From contig NZ_PPXD01000001.1 in the NCBI RefSeq assembly GCF_002909375.1, positions 62,001 to 126,000 on the forward strand: a DNA stretch of 64,000 nucleotides, in the 5' to 3' direction. This DNA is from Cryobacterium zongtaii (lineage in GTDB: Bacteria; Actinomycetota; Actinomycetes; Actinomycetales; Microbacteriaceae). How positions within the stretch are numbered: position 1 is the stretch's first letter; the number at the start of each line of letters is the position of its first letter. A program made the position numbers and the translations under genes. Below the pieces are notes generated by a model. It worked only from the letters and a program-made list of their open reading frames with translations. It was not told the DNA's origin and made no database searches. Shown here piece after piece: positions 54,876-62,863 of the stretch.

Positions 54876-56846
54876 TCAGCGCACGCGGAAAGCCTGCAGA
54901 GTGTCGGCGCCGGGCGCGCGGCTCGGTGCGGCACCGGGCAGCCGTTCGAGGGCGACCGCCACCGAGTCGGCGTAGATCGCCCCGCCGGTGGGGCCGGGGT
55001 GGATGCCGTCATCGGCGAGCACGTCGACGTGCGGGGCGATCGCGGCGCTCCAGTCGGCGAGGACCACCTGGCTACGGCGCGCCGAGAACTCCGCCAGCTC
55101 CGTGTTGACCCCCGCGGTCCAGTCCCGGTCCGCGAACGCGTTCACCACGATCAGTTCGCGGGAGGGACCGATCACCCGCATGACGGCGGCGAGGTCGGCC
55201 TGGTCGACGGGACCGTTCGTGCCCAGGCCCAGCAGAACCACGGGGCGCAGGGTGCCCGCGGCACGTTGTGCGGCCAGGATTTCCGGGGCGGCGTCCATGC
55301 CGCGGGACACGGCGGCGTCGATCGTGATGCCGGGGAACTCGGCCTGCAACTCGGCCGCGGAGGCGAGCATCACGGAGTCCCCGACGGCGGTGATGTTGGA
55401 CCCCCTGGTGGTTTCCGTGACCACACCTGCGGCCTGGGCGGCGGCATCCTTGGCGGCTTGTGCCTGTGCCGCCTGAGCGGCTTGGGCCAGCGCCTGCTGG
55501 CCGCGGAGCACCTCCGCCTGGGCCGTCGTGACGGTGGGCGCCGTGACCACGGATGCGCCGGTGCCCACCAGCAACATCAGCACGACGGCCGCGGCGAGAA
55601 CGAGTGCCGCACGGGAGCGGTAGCGGCGACGGGTGCCCGGCGCAGACACCCGCATGACCTTGGCGCGCAGCTGTCCGACCGCGCCACGGAGGCCCTGGCA
55701 GCGGATCGGCATCTCGAGCCACCGGTACGAGGTCGCAGCGGCCGCCACGGCCAGCACCAGGGTGAGCAATCCGGTCGCCGCGACACTCGCCGGGCCGCGG
55801 CCGAACGGCGCCACGAGCTGCACCAGCACCAGCAGCGGCCAGTGCCAGAGGTACAGGCCGTACGAGCGTTCACCGAGGTAACGCAGCGGAGCGGTGTCGA
55901 GCATCCGCCCGAACCGGTCGCCGGCCACGCCCGCCCAGATCGCCACGGCGGTGAGCGCGCTCACCAGCAGGAGGCCGCCGCGGTAGGCGGCGGCGGCGTC
56001 TGCCGGTAGCCAGATCGCGGCGGCGATCAGGCCGGCCACCGCTGCCGCGCCCCACCAGGGCCGCATCATGGTGAGGGTCCGGCGCGCGGCCGGGGCCGCC
56101 ACCGTGCCGCCCGCAGTCGCGGGCCCGAGCGGACGCAGCAGCAGGGACAGTCCGGCGCCGATCAGCAGGCCGAAACTGTGGGTGTCCGAGCCGTAGTACA
56201 CCCGGGTGGGGTCGCTGCCCGGGGAGAAGCCGACGCCCATCCATACTGCCGACGCGAGGGCGAGCGCCACGACGAGGGCCAGGCGCAGGCCCGGCCGGCG
56301 GACCCTAAGCAGTAGGAGGAGCAGCAGCGGCCAGAGCAGGTAGAACTGTTCCTCCACGGCCAGCGACCAGAGGTTGCGGAGCAGCTCGGGCTGGCCGGAG
56401 CCGAAGTAGCTGGTGTTCGTGGCCATCGACACCCAGTTGTAGCTGAACGTCGCGGCGCCCAGCAGCTTCCAGCCCAGGCCAACGAGCACATCGCCGCCGA
56501 GCAGCCAGGCCGCCGTGCAGGCCACCAGCACCACCGGCACCAGCGCCGGCACCAGGCGCCGGGCCCGACGCAGCCAGAACCGCCGCGGCGAGAACCGGCC
56601 GGTGCGGTCGTGTTCGGCCACGATCAGGCCGGTGATCAGGAAACCGCTGATCACGAAGAAGATGTCGACGCCGATGAAACCGCCCTGCAGCACCGGCGGA
56701 AACAGGTGGTAGACAACGACGAGGATGACGGCGATGCCCCGGAGGCCGTCGAGGCCGCTGAGCCGGCGGCCGGCCGGAACGTCCGGGTGGCGAACGGCGA
56801 CAGCTGTGGCGGGGGAGCGGGGCGCGGTGCGAAGGAGACTGGTCAT
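54876..56846 (-). CDS. OatA-like acyltransferase 3 / SGNH membrane protein
   Basis: The 656-aa protein has an N-terminal acyltransferase-3 domain with about ten to eleven membrane helices (residues about 28-400). It includes GLDGLRGIAVILVVVYHL (with His47) and FFVISGFLIT. An extracellular linker leads to a C-terminal SGNH hydrolase domain with GDS (489-491), GTN (542-544) and DGIH (Asp613, His616). Such proteins transfer acetyl groups to cell-wall or surface glycans. I chose the ATG at 56846; the open frame continues far upstream only as antisense of truA. It is divergent from truA. Confidence 0.88.
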   Translation of the reverse strand: MTSLLRTAPRSPATAVAVRHPDVPAGRRLSGLDGLRGIAVILVVVYHLFPPVLQGGFIGVDIFFVISGFLITGLIVAEHDRTGRFSPRRFWLRRARRLVPALVPVVLVACTAAWLLGGDVLVGLGWKLLGAATFSYNWVSMATNTSYFGSGQPELLRNLWSLAVEEQFYLLWPLLLLLLLRVRRPGLRLALVVALALASAVWMGVGFSPGSDPTRVYYGSDTHSFGLLIGAGLSLLLRPLGPATAGGTVAAPAARRTLTMMRPWWGAAAVAGLIAAAIWLPADAAAAYRGGLLLVSALTAVAIWAGVAGDRFGRMLDTAPLRYLGERSYGLYLWHWPLLVLVQLVAPFGRGPASVAATGLLTLVLAVAAAATSYRWLEMPIRCQGLRGAVGQLRAKVMRVSAPGTRRRYRSRAALVLAAAVVLMLLVGTGASVVTAPTVTTAQAEVLRGQQALAQAAQAAQAQAAKDAAAQAAGVVTETTRGSNITAVGDSVMLASAAELQAEFPGITIDAAVSRGMDAAPEILAAQRAAGTLRPVVLLGLGTNGPVDQADLAAVMRVIGPSRELIVVNAFADRDWTAGVNTELAEFSARRSQVVLADWSAAIAPHVDVLADDGIHPGPTGGAIYADSVAVALERLPGAAPSRAPGADTLQAFRVR

Positions 56847-56896
56847 AACTGTGCGGCCTGAGACGGGCCCGTCCAACGATAACCCGGCCCGGCCTC

Positions 56897-56902
56897 TACA
56901 CT
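56897..56902 (+). promoter_or_regulatory. -10 box of a likely leaderless truA transcript
   Basis: TACACT ends 7 nt before the GTG at 56910 and no ribosome site is present, so the transcript probably begins at the start codon. Confidence 0.4.
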
Positions 56903-56909
56903 GACCTCT

Positions 56910-57893
56910 GTGAGTTTTCCCGAGCCCGTCGACGGCGCCCTTCCGCTGGTGCTGGCCGAGCTCAACCCGGATGGTGCCCTGGCGGCACCGTCCGATTCGA
57001 TGCCACCAGCAGGCGCCAAACGCATCCGCCTCGACGTGGGCTACGACGGAACCGACTTCTTCGGCTGGGCCAGCCAGCCCGGGTACCGCACCGTGCAGGG
57101 CCAGATCGAGGAGGGCCTCGGCGCCATCCTCAAGCGCCACCAGCCCACCCCCACCCTCGTGGTCGCCGGGCGCACGGACTCCGGTGTGCACGCGCTGGGC
57201 CAGGTGGCCCACTTCGATCTCAACCCCGATCAGGTCAACGCCCTCGTGCGGGTCAAACGGGGCAAGGCCGCACCCACGTACCCCAACGAGCTGGCCACGA
57301 TGGTGCAGCGTCGCCTCGGCGGCATCCTGGTCACCCAGCCCGAAATCGTGATCCACCGCGCCAGCCTGGCCCCGGCCGGTTTCGACGCCCGCTTCTCCGC
57401 ACTGTGGCGCCGCTACGAGTACCGCATCTCCGACACCGGCGCTCTGCGCGACCCGTTGCAGCGGCTGCGCACCACCTGGCACGGCTTCGCGCTCGACCTC
57501 GCCTCGATGCAGGAGGCCGCGGCCACCCTGATCGGGCTGCACGACTTCGCGACCTATTGCAAACCGCGGCCCGGCGCCACCACCATCCGTACCCTGCAGT
57601 CCTTCGAGTGGCGGCGGGACCCCGACGGGGTGCTTGTGGCCACCCTGCAGGCGGATGCGTTCTGCCATTCGATGGTGCGCGCCCTGGTGGGCGCCTGCGT
57701 GTCGGTGGGGGAGGGCAAGCTGGTGGGAACTCGACTCGTGGACCTGCGCATCGAGCGGGCCCGCACCAGCGAGTTCAAGGTGATGCAGGCGCACGGCCTG
57801 ACCCTGATGGAGGTGGGCTACCCCGAGGACGCGGGGATGGCCATCCGTGCCGCGCAGACCCGCGCCCGTCGCGAGCTGCCCGAAGACGAGTGA
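56910..57893 (+). CDS. truA: tRNA pseudouridine synthase A
   Basis: The 327-aa enzyme makes pseudouridine at tRNA positions 38-40. The catalytic Asp90 is in VVAGRTDSGVHALGQVAHF, the YDGTDFFGWASQ segment lies near the start, and FCHSMVRALVGACVSVGEGK lies near the end. About 35 N-terminal residues before the core are extra. The GTG at 56910 is supported by the -10 box; an ATG at 57000 would remove the extension. Confidence 0.94.
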   Translation: MSFPEPVDGALPLVLAELNPDGALAAPSDSMPPAGAKRIRLDVGYDGTDFFGWASQPGYRTVQGQIEEGLGAILKRHQPTPTLVVAGRTDSGVHALGQVAHFDLNPDQVNALVRVKRGKAAPTYPNELATMVQRRLGGILVTQPEIVIHRASLAPAGFDARFSALWRRYEYRISDTGALRDPLQRLRTTWHGFALDLASMQEAAATLIGLHDFATYCKPRPGATTIRTLQSFEWRRDPDGVLVATLQADAFCHSMVRALVGACVSVGEGKLVGTRLVDLRIERARTSEFKVMQAHGLTLMEVGYPEDAGMAIRAAQTRARRELPEDE

Positions 57894-57921
57894 GCTAGCA
57901 CGCCCGGTTTACCCGCCCGAG

Positions 57922-57950
57922 TTGTGCCGGGGCGTGTCGTGAACTAGTGT
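57922..57950 (+). promoter_or_regulatory. Promoter of rplM-rpsI
   Basis: TTGTGC (57922-57927) and TAGTGT (57945-57950) are separated by 17 nt. The start near 57957 gives a leader of about 127 nt before rplM. Confidence 0.5.
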
Positions 57951-58009
57951 TGTTCCTTGGTGTCTTAGGCGTTGCAGCCAGGCACACGAACGTGAGCCCT
58001 CCATCGATC

Positions 58010-58028
58010 GTGTTCTCTTCGAGAACAC
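58010..58028 (+). promoter_or_regulatory. Hairpin in the rplM leader
   Basis: GTGTTCTC (58010-58017) and GAGAACAC (58021-58028) form a perfect 8-bp stem with a 3-nt loop in the untranslated leader. L13 leaders are autoregulatory in some bacteria; whether this is one is unknown. Confidence 0.5.
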
Positions 58029-58083
58029 ACCCGGAGCGGGATTCACGAACACCTCCGTTCGAAAACAAGAAAGCAGCACAACA

Positions 58084-58530
58084 GTGACGCGCACTTACAC
58101 CCCCAAGGCAAGCGAACTCCAGCACGACTGGGTCGTTATTGATGCCACCGACATCGTTCTGGGTCGGCTCGCCAGCCACGCCGCGATTCTTCTTCGCGGC
58201 AAGCACAAGGCGACCTTCTCCCCCCACATGGATGGTGGCGACTTCGTCATCATCATCAACGCCGAGAAGATTGCCCTGACCGGCAAGAAGCTCGACCTCA
58301 AGATGGCGTACCGCCACTCCGGTTACCCGGGCGGCCTCACGGCCACGAACTACTCGGAGATGCTCGAGAAGCACCCCACCCGTGCGGTAGAAAAGGCGAT
58401 TCGCGGCATGCTGCCGAAGAACTCGCTCGGCCGTGCACAGCTGCTGAAGCTCAAGGTCTACGCAGGCCCCGAGCACCCGCACGCTGCGCAGCAGCCCAAG
58501 CCGTACACCCTCAGCCAGGTCGCTCAGTAG
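58084..58530 (+). CDS. rplM: 50S ribosomal protein L13
   Basis: The 148-aa protein is an early 50S assembly factor. It has [28 protein letters not shown] and [18 protein letters not shown], the family core. The GTG start follows a leader with a hairpin. rpsI follows after 49 nt. Confidence 0.98.
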   Translation: MTRTYTPKASELQHDWVVIDATDIVLGRLASHAAILLRGKHKATFSPHMDGGDFVIIINAEKIALTGKKLDLKMAYRHSGYPGGLTATNYSEMLEKHPTRAVEKAIRGMLPKNSLGRAQLLKLKVYAGPEHPHAAQQPKPYTLSQVAQ

Positions 58531-58579
58531 CGTCGGCCCCAGACTTCTCGATATCTAAGAAAAAAGGATTCACACCATC

Positions 58580-59065
58580 GTGGCGAAGATCGCAGACCAG
58601 ATTGACGCAACTCCCGAGAGCTACTCCACCGAGACTCCCGCTGAAGTTGCAACCAAGGCGCCCCGCGCCGTCCTCAACGTTCCCGGCGCAGCCGTGGGCC
58701 GTCGCAAGCAGGCCATCGCCCGCGTGCGCATCGTCCCCGGCGCCGGCAAGATTGTCGTCAACGGGCGCGAGCTCGACGACTACTTCCCGAACAAGCTGCA
58801 CCAGCAGCTGATCAACGACCCGTTCAAGGTCCTCGACCTCATCGGCAGCTACGACGTCATCGCCCGCATCACCGGTGGTGGCCCGTCCGGCCAGGCCGGC
58901 GCGCTGCGCCTCGGCATCGCCCGCTCGCTGAACCAGATCGACGAAGAGAACAACCGCGCCATCCTCAAGAAGGCCGGCTTCCTCAACCGTGACGCTCGCG
59001 TCAAGGAGCGCAAGAAGGCCGGACTCAAGAAGGCCCGTAAGGCGCCGCAGTTCTCGAAGCGCTAA
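58580..59065 (+). CDS. rpsI: 30S ribosomal protein S9
   Basis: The 161-aa protein has an S9 core starting near residue 35 ([15 protein letters not shown]) and ends in the PQFSKR tail that touches the P-site tRNA. About 30 N-terminal residues are extra, as in other actinomycetes. The GTG start has AAAAGGA upstream. glmM follows after 24 nt and may be co-transcribed. Confidence 0.98.
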   Translation: MAKIADQIDATPESYSTETPAEVATKAPRAVLNVPGAAVGRRKQAIARVRIVPGAGKIVVNGRELDDYFPNKLHQQLINDPFKVLDLIGSYDVIARITGGGPSGQAGALRLGIARSLNQIDEENNRAILKKAGFLNRDARVKERKKAGLKKARKAPQFSKR

Positions 59066-59089
59066 CCCGTTAGTCGAGTACACACTCAT

Positions 59090-60466
59090 ATGGCTCGACT
59101 TTTCGGCACGGACGGCGTCCGGGGCCTGGCTAACCGTGATCTCACGGCTGGCCTGGCCCTGGGCCTCGCCCAGGCGAGCGCCGTTGTGCTCACCAGCGGC
59201 CGCCGCGCAGAGGAACGACGTGCCCAAGGCCGTCGTCCCGTCGCCGTGGTCGCCCGAGACCCCCGCATTTCCGGTGAATTCATCACCTCCGCCGTTGCAG
59301 CAGGCTTGGCCAGCTCCGGCGTAGACGTGTTGGATGCCGGCGTCATCCCGACGCCCGCCGCCGCCTTCCTCATCGCCGACATCGGCGCAGACTTCGGCGT
59401 GATGATCTCCGCTTCGCACAACCCGGCGCCCGACAACGGCATCAAATTCTTCAACTTCGGCGGCACCAAGCTTCCCGATGACGTCGAAGACCGCATCGAA
59501 GCGGTGCTCGACGCGGGCGATCAGCTCCTCACCCCGATTGCCGGTGACGTCGGACGCATCCGTCGCTTCGCCGACGCCGAGGACCGTTACGTCGTGCACC
59601 TGCTCGGCACCCTGCCGCACCGGCTCGACGGCATTCACGTGGTGCTCGACTGCGCCCACGGCGCGGCCGCCGGCGTGTCCCCGCAGGTCTTCACGGATGC
59701 CGGTGCCCGGGTCACCGTGATCGGCGCCGACCCCGACGGCCTCAACATCAACGACGGCGTGGGCTCCACCCACCTGGACAACCTCGCCAGAGCGGTGCTC
59801 GAGCACGGCGCCGACGTGGGCATCGCCCACGATGGTGACGCCGACCGCTGCCTGGCCGTCGACCGCGACGGCAACATCGTCGACGGCGACCAGATCATGG
59901 CGATCCTGGCCGTGTCGATGGCCGAACGCGGCGTGCTCAAGGACCGCACCCTCGTGGCGACGGTCATGAGCAACCTGGGCCTGAAGAAGGCCATGGCCGC
60001 CAACGGCATCAACATGATCGAGTCCAAGGTGGGCGACCGGTACGTGCTCGAGGAGCTCGACGCGCACGGGCTGTCGCTCGGCGGCGAGCAGAGCGGTCAC
60101 GTCATCATGACCAAGTTCGCCACCACCGGCGACGGCATCCTCACCGGTCTGCACATCGTGGCCGAAATGGCCCGCACCGGAAAAACCCTCGCCGAGCTGG
60201 CCAGCGTGATGAAGGTGTTCCCGCAGATCCTCGTGAACGTTCGCGGCGTCGACCACCACGCCCTCGCCGGCGACGAGGTCATCGCGCAGGCCGTGCGCGA
60301 CGCGGAAACCGAACTCGGTGATACCGGCCGGGTGCTCCTGCGCCCCTCCGGCACCGAGCCGATGGTGCGGGTCATGGTGGAAGCCGCCGACCAGCCCACC
60401 GCCGACCGTCTGGCGCACGCCCTGGCCGACGTCGTGCAGTCCCGCCTGGCGCTGCAGCCCAGCTAG
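59090..60466 (+). CDS. glmM: Phosphoglucosamine mutase
   Basis: The 458-aa enzyme converts glucosamine-6-phosphate to glucosamine-1-phosphate for peptidoglycan precursors. The phosphorylated Ser109 is in [17 protein letters not shown]. The metal loop DGDADR is mid-protein, GGEQSGHVI is the sugar loop, and [12 protein letters not shown] near the end binds phosphate. It acts one step after GlmS, encoded 2.4 kb downstream. rplM-rpsI-glmM is a common actinobacterial order. Confidence 0.97.
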   Translation: MARLFGTDGVRGLANRDLTAGLALGLAQASAVVLTSGRRAEERRAQGRRPVAVVARDPRISGEFITSAVAAGLASSGVDVLDAGVIPTPAAAFLIADIGADFGVMISASHNPAPDNGIKFFNFGGTKLPDDVEDRIEAVLDAGDQLLTPIAGDVGRIRRFADAEDRYVVHLLGTLPHRLDGIHVVLDCAHGAAAGVSPQVFTDAGARVTVIGADPDGLNINDGVGSTHLDNLARAVLEHGADVGIAHDGDADRCLAVDRDGNIVDGDQIMAILAVSMAERGVLKDRTLVATVMSNLGLKKAMAANGINMIESKVGDRYVLEELDAHGLSLGGEQSGHVIMTKFATTGDGILTGLHIVAEMARTGKTLAELASVMKVFPQILVNVRGVDHHALAGDEVIAQAVRDAETELGDTGRVLLRPSGTEPMVRVMVEAADQPTADRLAHALADVVQSRLALQPS

Positions 60467-60524
60467 TACCGCCTGTCCCGACTCTCCCGGTCGGTATCCG
60501 CATTTCGCACCCACGGCCATCCGT

Positions 60525-60638
60525 CGTGGCCCGTCTTGCGTCTCGCGGCACGGGTCGTGTGTCGTGGCACGGGATAAAACACGTGCCGCGAACACTAGTG
60601 CGTGCCGTGAGAACTACCGCGTGCCGCGGCGAAGGTTC
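60525..60638. repeat. Six 9-bp sites phased at 19 nt, inverted at the centre
   Basis: Sites start at 60525, 60544, 60563, 60582, 60601 and 60620. The first three read CGTGGCCCG, CGCGGCACG and CGTGGCACG. The last three read the complement orientation, CGTGCCGCG, CGTGCCGTG and CGTGCCGCG. The spacing is 19 nt throughout, including across the inversion. The middle pair can form a 9-bp stem with a 10-nt loop. Confidence 0.8.
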
Positions 60639-60792
60639 GAACAGGTACCACGAAGTACAAAGTTCGCCAGGAAGCGAACGAAGCGCGGCCCAGGTAGCCG
60701 GCCCTGGGCGGTGCCCGGCCGAGGCCCGGTGGCGCTCACCATGCTCCCGCCGCTCGGATCGGTCGCGTGGCTTCGGTCGTCCGTGCGTGGTC

Positions 60793-60858
60793 AACTGTTC
60801 CCCGTCCAGACAATTGCGTCCGGCACACCGGCCGCAATTGTCCGTTGCGGCAACAGTT
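60793..60858. repeat. 66-bp dispersed palindromic element, copy B
   Basis: The copy runs from AACTGTTC to GCAACAGTT with a GCGTCCGGCAC core. It is in the same orientation as the copy at 61464 and reverse to those at 43558 and 61683. It ends 17 nt beyond the acetyltransferase stop codon. Confidence 0.82.
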
Positions 60859-60875
60859 CCTGCCGCATTCCGGGC

Positions 60876-61412
60876 CTAGCCGGGAGCGGCGATCAGGTAG
60901 CGCACGTGACGGAGCAGGGGCGAGTCCTCGGGTAGCCGCGGGTGATCGAACTCACCCGCGATGTGCATGCCGAGCCGTTCCATCACCTTGCGCGAACGGA
61001 TGTTGATGCCCGCCGTGATCGAGTTCACCTCCGCCAGGCCGAGGGTCTCGAAGCCGAACTGCAGGGCGGCAGTCGCCGCCTCGGTCGCGAGACCCTGACC
61101 CCAGGCGGATCGGGCCAGCCGCCAGCCCACCTCCACGCCGCCGGAACCCGGGACGCCCTCGAGCATCGGCGCGAGGCCGGTGAAGCCGATGAACTCGCCG
61201 GTGTCCAGGCGTTCCAGCGTCCACAGCCCGTAGCCGTGCAGGTCGAACATCGCGTCCGCCCGGCCGGCGAGGGCATCACTTTCGGCACGTCTCAGTGGAG
61301 CGGGGAAGTAGCGCATCACCTCCGCATCCGCCGTGAGCCGGGCGAACGGCTCGAGGTCGGTCTCGCGCCAGCGCCGCAGTAGAAGCCGGTCGGTGCGCAC
61401 GTCGAGGTCCAT
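60876..61412 (-). CDS. GNAT-family N-acetyltransferase (RimJ/RimL-like)
   Basis: The 178-aa protein starts MDLDVRTDRLLLRRWRETDLEPFARL. It has the acetyl-CoA-binding motif A region GWRLARSAWGQGLATEAATAALQFGFE and the INIRSRKVMERLGM motif B, as in RimJ/RimL-type acetyltransferases. The substrate is unknown. I chose the ATG at 61412; the open frame upstream is GC-driven. TACGGT lies 6 nt before the ATG, so it may be leaderless. Repeat elements flank it on both sides. Confidence 0.9.
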   Translation of the reverse strand: MDLDVRTDRLLLRRWRETDLEPFARLTADAEVMRYFPAPLRRAESDALAGRADAMFDLHGYGLWTLERLDTGEFIGFTGLAPMLEGVPGSGGVEVGWRLARSAWGQGLATEAATAALQFGFETLGLAEVNSITAGINIRSRKVMERLGMHIAGEFDHPRLPEDSPLLRHVRYLIAAPG

Positions 61413-61463
61413 CGCTCCACCGTAGCCGTGCCGCTGCCGCCCGCCGCATCCCAGCCGCGCCGT

Positions 61464-61529
61464 AACTGTTGCCCATCCGGACTTCTGCGTCCGGCACGCG
61501 GGACGCACCTGTCCGCTGCGGCAACAGTT
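61464..61529. repeat. 66-bp dispersed palindromic element, copy C
   Basis: The copy runs from AACTGTTGCCCATCC to GCGGCAACAGTT, in the same orientation as copy B and about 78 percent identical to it by eye. Its ends are inverted repeats of each other (AACTGTTGCC and GGCAACAGTT). Confidence 0.85.
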
Positions 61530-61682
61530 CGGGCGGATGCGTGCCGACCGGGCCCAACCCGGGCTCAAACCGGGGGAGGCGCGGGCTCGTGGACACCCCC
61601 ACGGCCGCGCCTACGTCGCCGCCGCCGCGGCGCCCACGCGCCGACGCCGCCGCGAATGAGCGGTCAGCGGCCTCCCGGACAC

Positions 61683-61748
61683 AACTGTTGCCGATGCGGA
61701 CTTTCGCGCCGGGTGTGCCGGGACCATTTGTCCGGACGGGGCCCAGTT
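61683..61748. repeat. 66-bp dispersed palindromic element, copy D
   Basis: The copy runs from AACTGTTGCCGATGCGG to GGCCCAGTT with a GTGTGCCGGGACCATTTGTCC core. It is in the same orientation as copy A and reverse to B and C. Confidence 0.82.
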
Positions 61749-61764
61749 GCCGGTGGGGCCGGCT

Positions 61765-61833
61765 GCCGAGCGCGACGGGCGCGGGGCTACGGGCAGCCGA
61801 GCACAATCTGCGCGACGCTACGGGCGGCCGAGC
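61765..61833. repeat. 31-nt tandem repeat before coaA 3' end
   Basis: GCCGAGC recurs at 61765, 61796 and 61827, exactly 31 nt apart. The last part of each unit also matches (GCTACGGGCRGCCGAGC at 61786-61802 and 61817-61833). Confidence 0.7.
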
Positions 61834-61873
61834 GCATGGGCGACAACGCCCCATGGCCGCCCACCGCGACGGC

Positions 61874-62830
61874 TCAGACCTTGCGGAGCAGCACCTTGTC
61901 GACGGTGTGGTCGGAGTCCTTGCGCAGCACCAGGGTGGCGCGGGAGCGGGTGGGGCGGATGTTCTGCAACAGGTTGGGTTCGTTGATGCTGCCCCAGATG
62001 GTGCGGGCGCGGGCCCGGGCCTCGTCCTCGCTGAGGGAGGCGAACCTGTGGAAGAACGACTTGGGGTTCGTGAACGCGCCGCGCTGGAGCCGCAGGAACC
62101 GCTCCTCGTACCACCGGGAGATGTCGGAGGTGCGGGCATCCACGTAGATGGTGAAGTCGAATAGGTCGCTCACCGCGAGCCCGTGGCCCGGGGCGGGCGG
62201 CTGCAACACGTTCAAGCCCTCGACGATGAGGATGTCGGGCTGACGCACGACGACCTGCGCGTCGGGCACGATGTCGTAGTTCAGGTGCGAGTAGAACGGG
62301 GCGCGCACCTCGGCGGCGCCGCTCTTGATGGCGCTGACGAAACGCAGCAGTGTGCGCCGGTCGTACGACTCCGGGAAGCCCTTGCGTTCCATCAGGCCGC
62401 GACGTGCCAGTTCGGCGTTGGGGAAGAGGAACCCGTCAGTGGTGACCAGTTCCACCCGGGGAGTGTCTTCCCAGCGGGCCAGGAGCTCCCGCAGCAGCCG
62501 GGCGATGGTGGACTTGCCCACGGCGACGGACCCGGCCACGCCGATCACGAACGGGGTGCGCTGGGCGCGTTCCCCGAGGAAGTCGCTGGTGTCGCGGTGC
62601 AGCTTGCGGGCTCCCGCGGCGTAGAGGTTGAGCAGCCGGCTCAACGGCAGGTAGACATCCGACACCTCGTTGATGTCGAGCGGTTCGCCCAGGCCGCGCA
62701 GCTGCACGACCTCGGTTTCCCGCAACGGCAACCGGGTCGAGGGTGCGAGGGATGCCCACACAGCACGGTCGAGCTCCACAAAGGGGGTGCTGTGACCGTT
62801 ATTACTGGGGCTCACCACCGGCTCGGACAT
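61874..62830 (-). CDS. coaA: Pantothenate kinase, type I
   Basis: The 318-aa enzyme phosphorylates pantothenate in the first step of coenzyme A synthesis. It has the P-loop [12 protein letters not shown] at 97-108, [13 protein letters not shown] after it, and [16 protein letters not shown], all typical of the bacterial CoaA family. A -10 box 7 nt before the ATG suggests a leaderless mRNA. It is divergent from glmS with only 33 nt between the start codons. Confidence 0.96.
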   Translation of the reverse strand: MSEPVVSPSNNGHSTPFVELDRAVWASLAPSTRLPLRETEVVQLRGLGEPLDINEVSDVYLPLSRLLNLYAAGARKLHRDTSDFLGERAQRTPFVIGVAGSVAVGKSTIARLLRELLARWEDTPRVELVTTDGFLFPNAELARRGLMERKGFPESYDRRTLLRFVSAIKSGAAEVRAPFYSHLNYDIVPDAQVVVRQPDILIVEGLNVLQPPAPGHGLAVSDLFDFTIYVDARTSDISRWYEERFLRLQRGAFTNPKSFFHRFASLSEDEARARARTIWGSINEPNLLQNIRPTRSRATLVLRKDSDHTVDKVLLRKV

Positions 62831-62837
62831 CTAGGCA

Positions 62838-62843
62838 AGCATA
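62838..62843 (-). promoter_or_regulatory. -10 box of coaA (leaderless)
   Basis: On the minus strand TATGCT ends 7 nt before the coaA ATG, placing the transcription start at or next to the A of the start codon. Its -35 would lie over the glmS start codon. Confidence 0.6.
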
Positions 62844-62850
62844 GTGCGAC

Positions 62851-62856
62851 TAAAAT
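62851..62856 (+). promoter_or_regulatory. -10 box of glmS (leaderless)
   Basis: TAAAAT ends 7 nt before the glmS ATG at 62864, with no ribosome site. Its -35 would overlap the coaA start codon, so the two promoters are packed back to back. Confidence 0.65.
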
Positions 62857-62863
62857 CAGGGCC

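Larger units (their letters stand above)
60467..60875. other. 409-nt gene-free interval after glmM with two repeat systems
   Basis: No gene was seen between the convergent glmM and the acetyltransferase. The left half contains a six-site array phased at 19 nt (60525-60638) and the right end contains copy B of the 66-bp element (60793-60858). The stretch between (about 60640-60790) has no recognisable feature. Confidence 0.6.
61413..61873. other. 461-nt gene-free interval with two 66-bp elements and a tandem repeat
   Basis: No gene was seen. It contains copies C (61464-61529) and D (61683-61748) of the 66-bp element in opposite orientation, and a 31-nt tandem repeat (61765-61833) just before the coaA stop. 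The stretch between C and D is very GC-rich and otherwise featureless. Confidence 0.6.

Noticed and set aside
56847..57794. Upstream extension of the acyltransferase frame to 57794
   Set aside because: That part is antisense to truA, and the ATG at 56846 matches the family N-terminus.
58511..60595. 694-aa minus-strand open frame opposite rpsI and glmM
   Set aside because: It is a shadow of two conserved genes.
60525..60638. CRISPR array
   Set aside because: Repeats are 9 bp with 10-nt spacers and invert at the centre, unlike any CRISPR array, and no cas genes are present.
60793..60858. tRNA or other structured RNA gene
   Set aside because: The palindrome lacks cloverleaf features and recurs as near copies in both orientations, which fits a repeat element.
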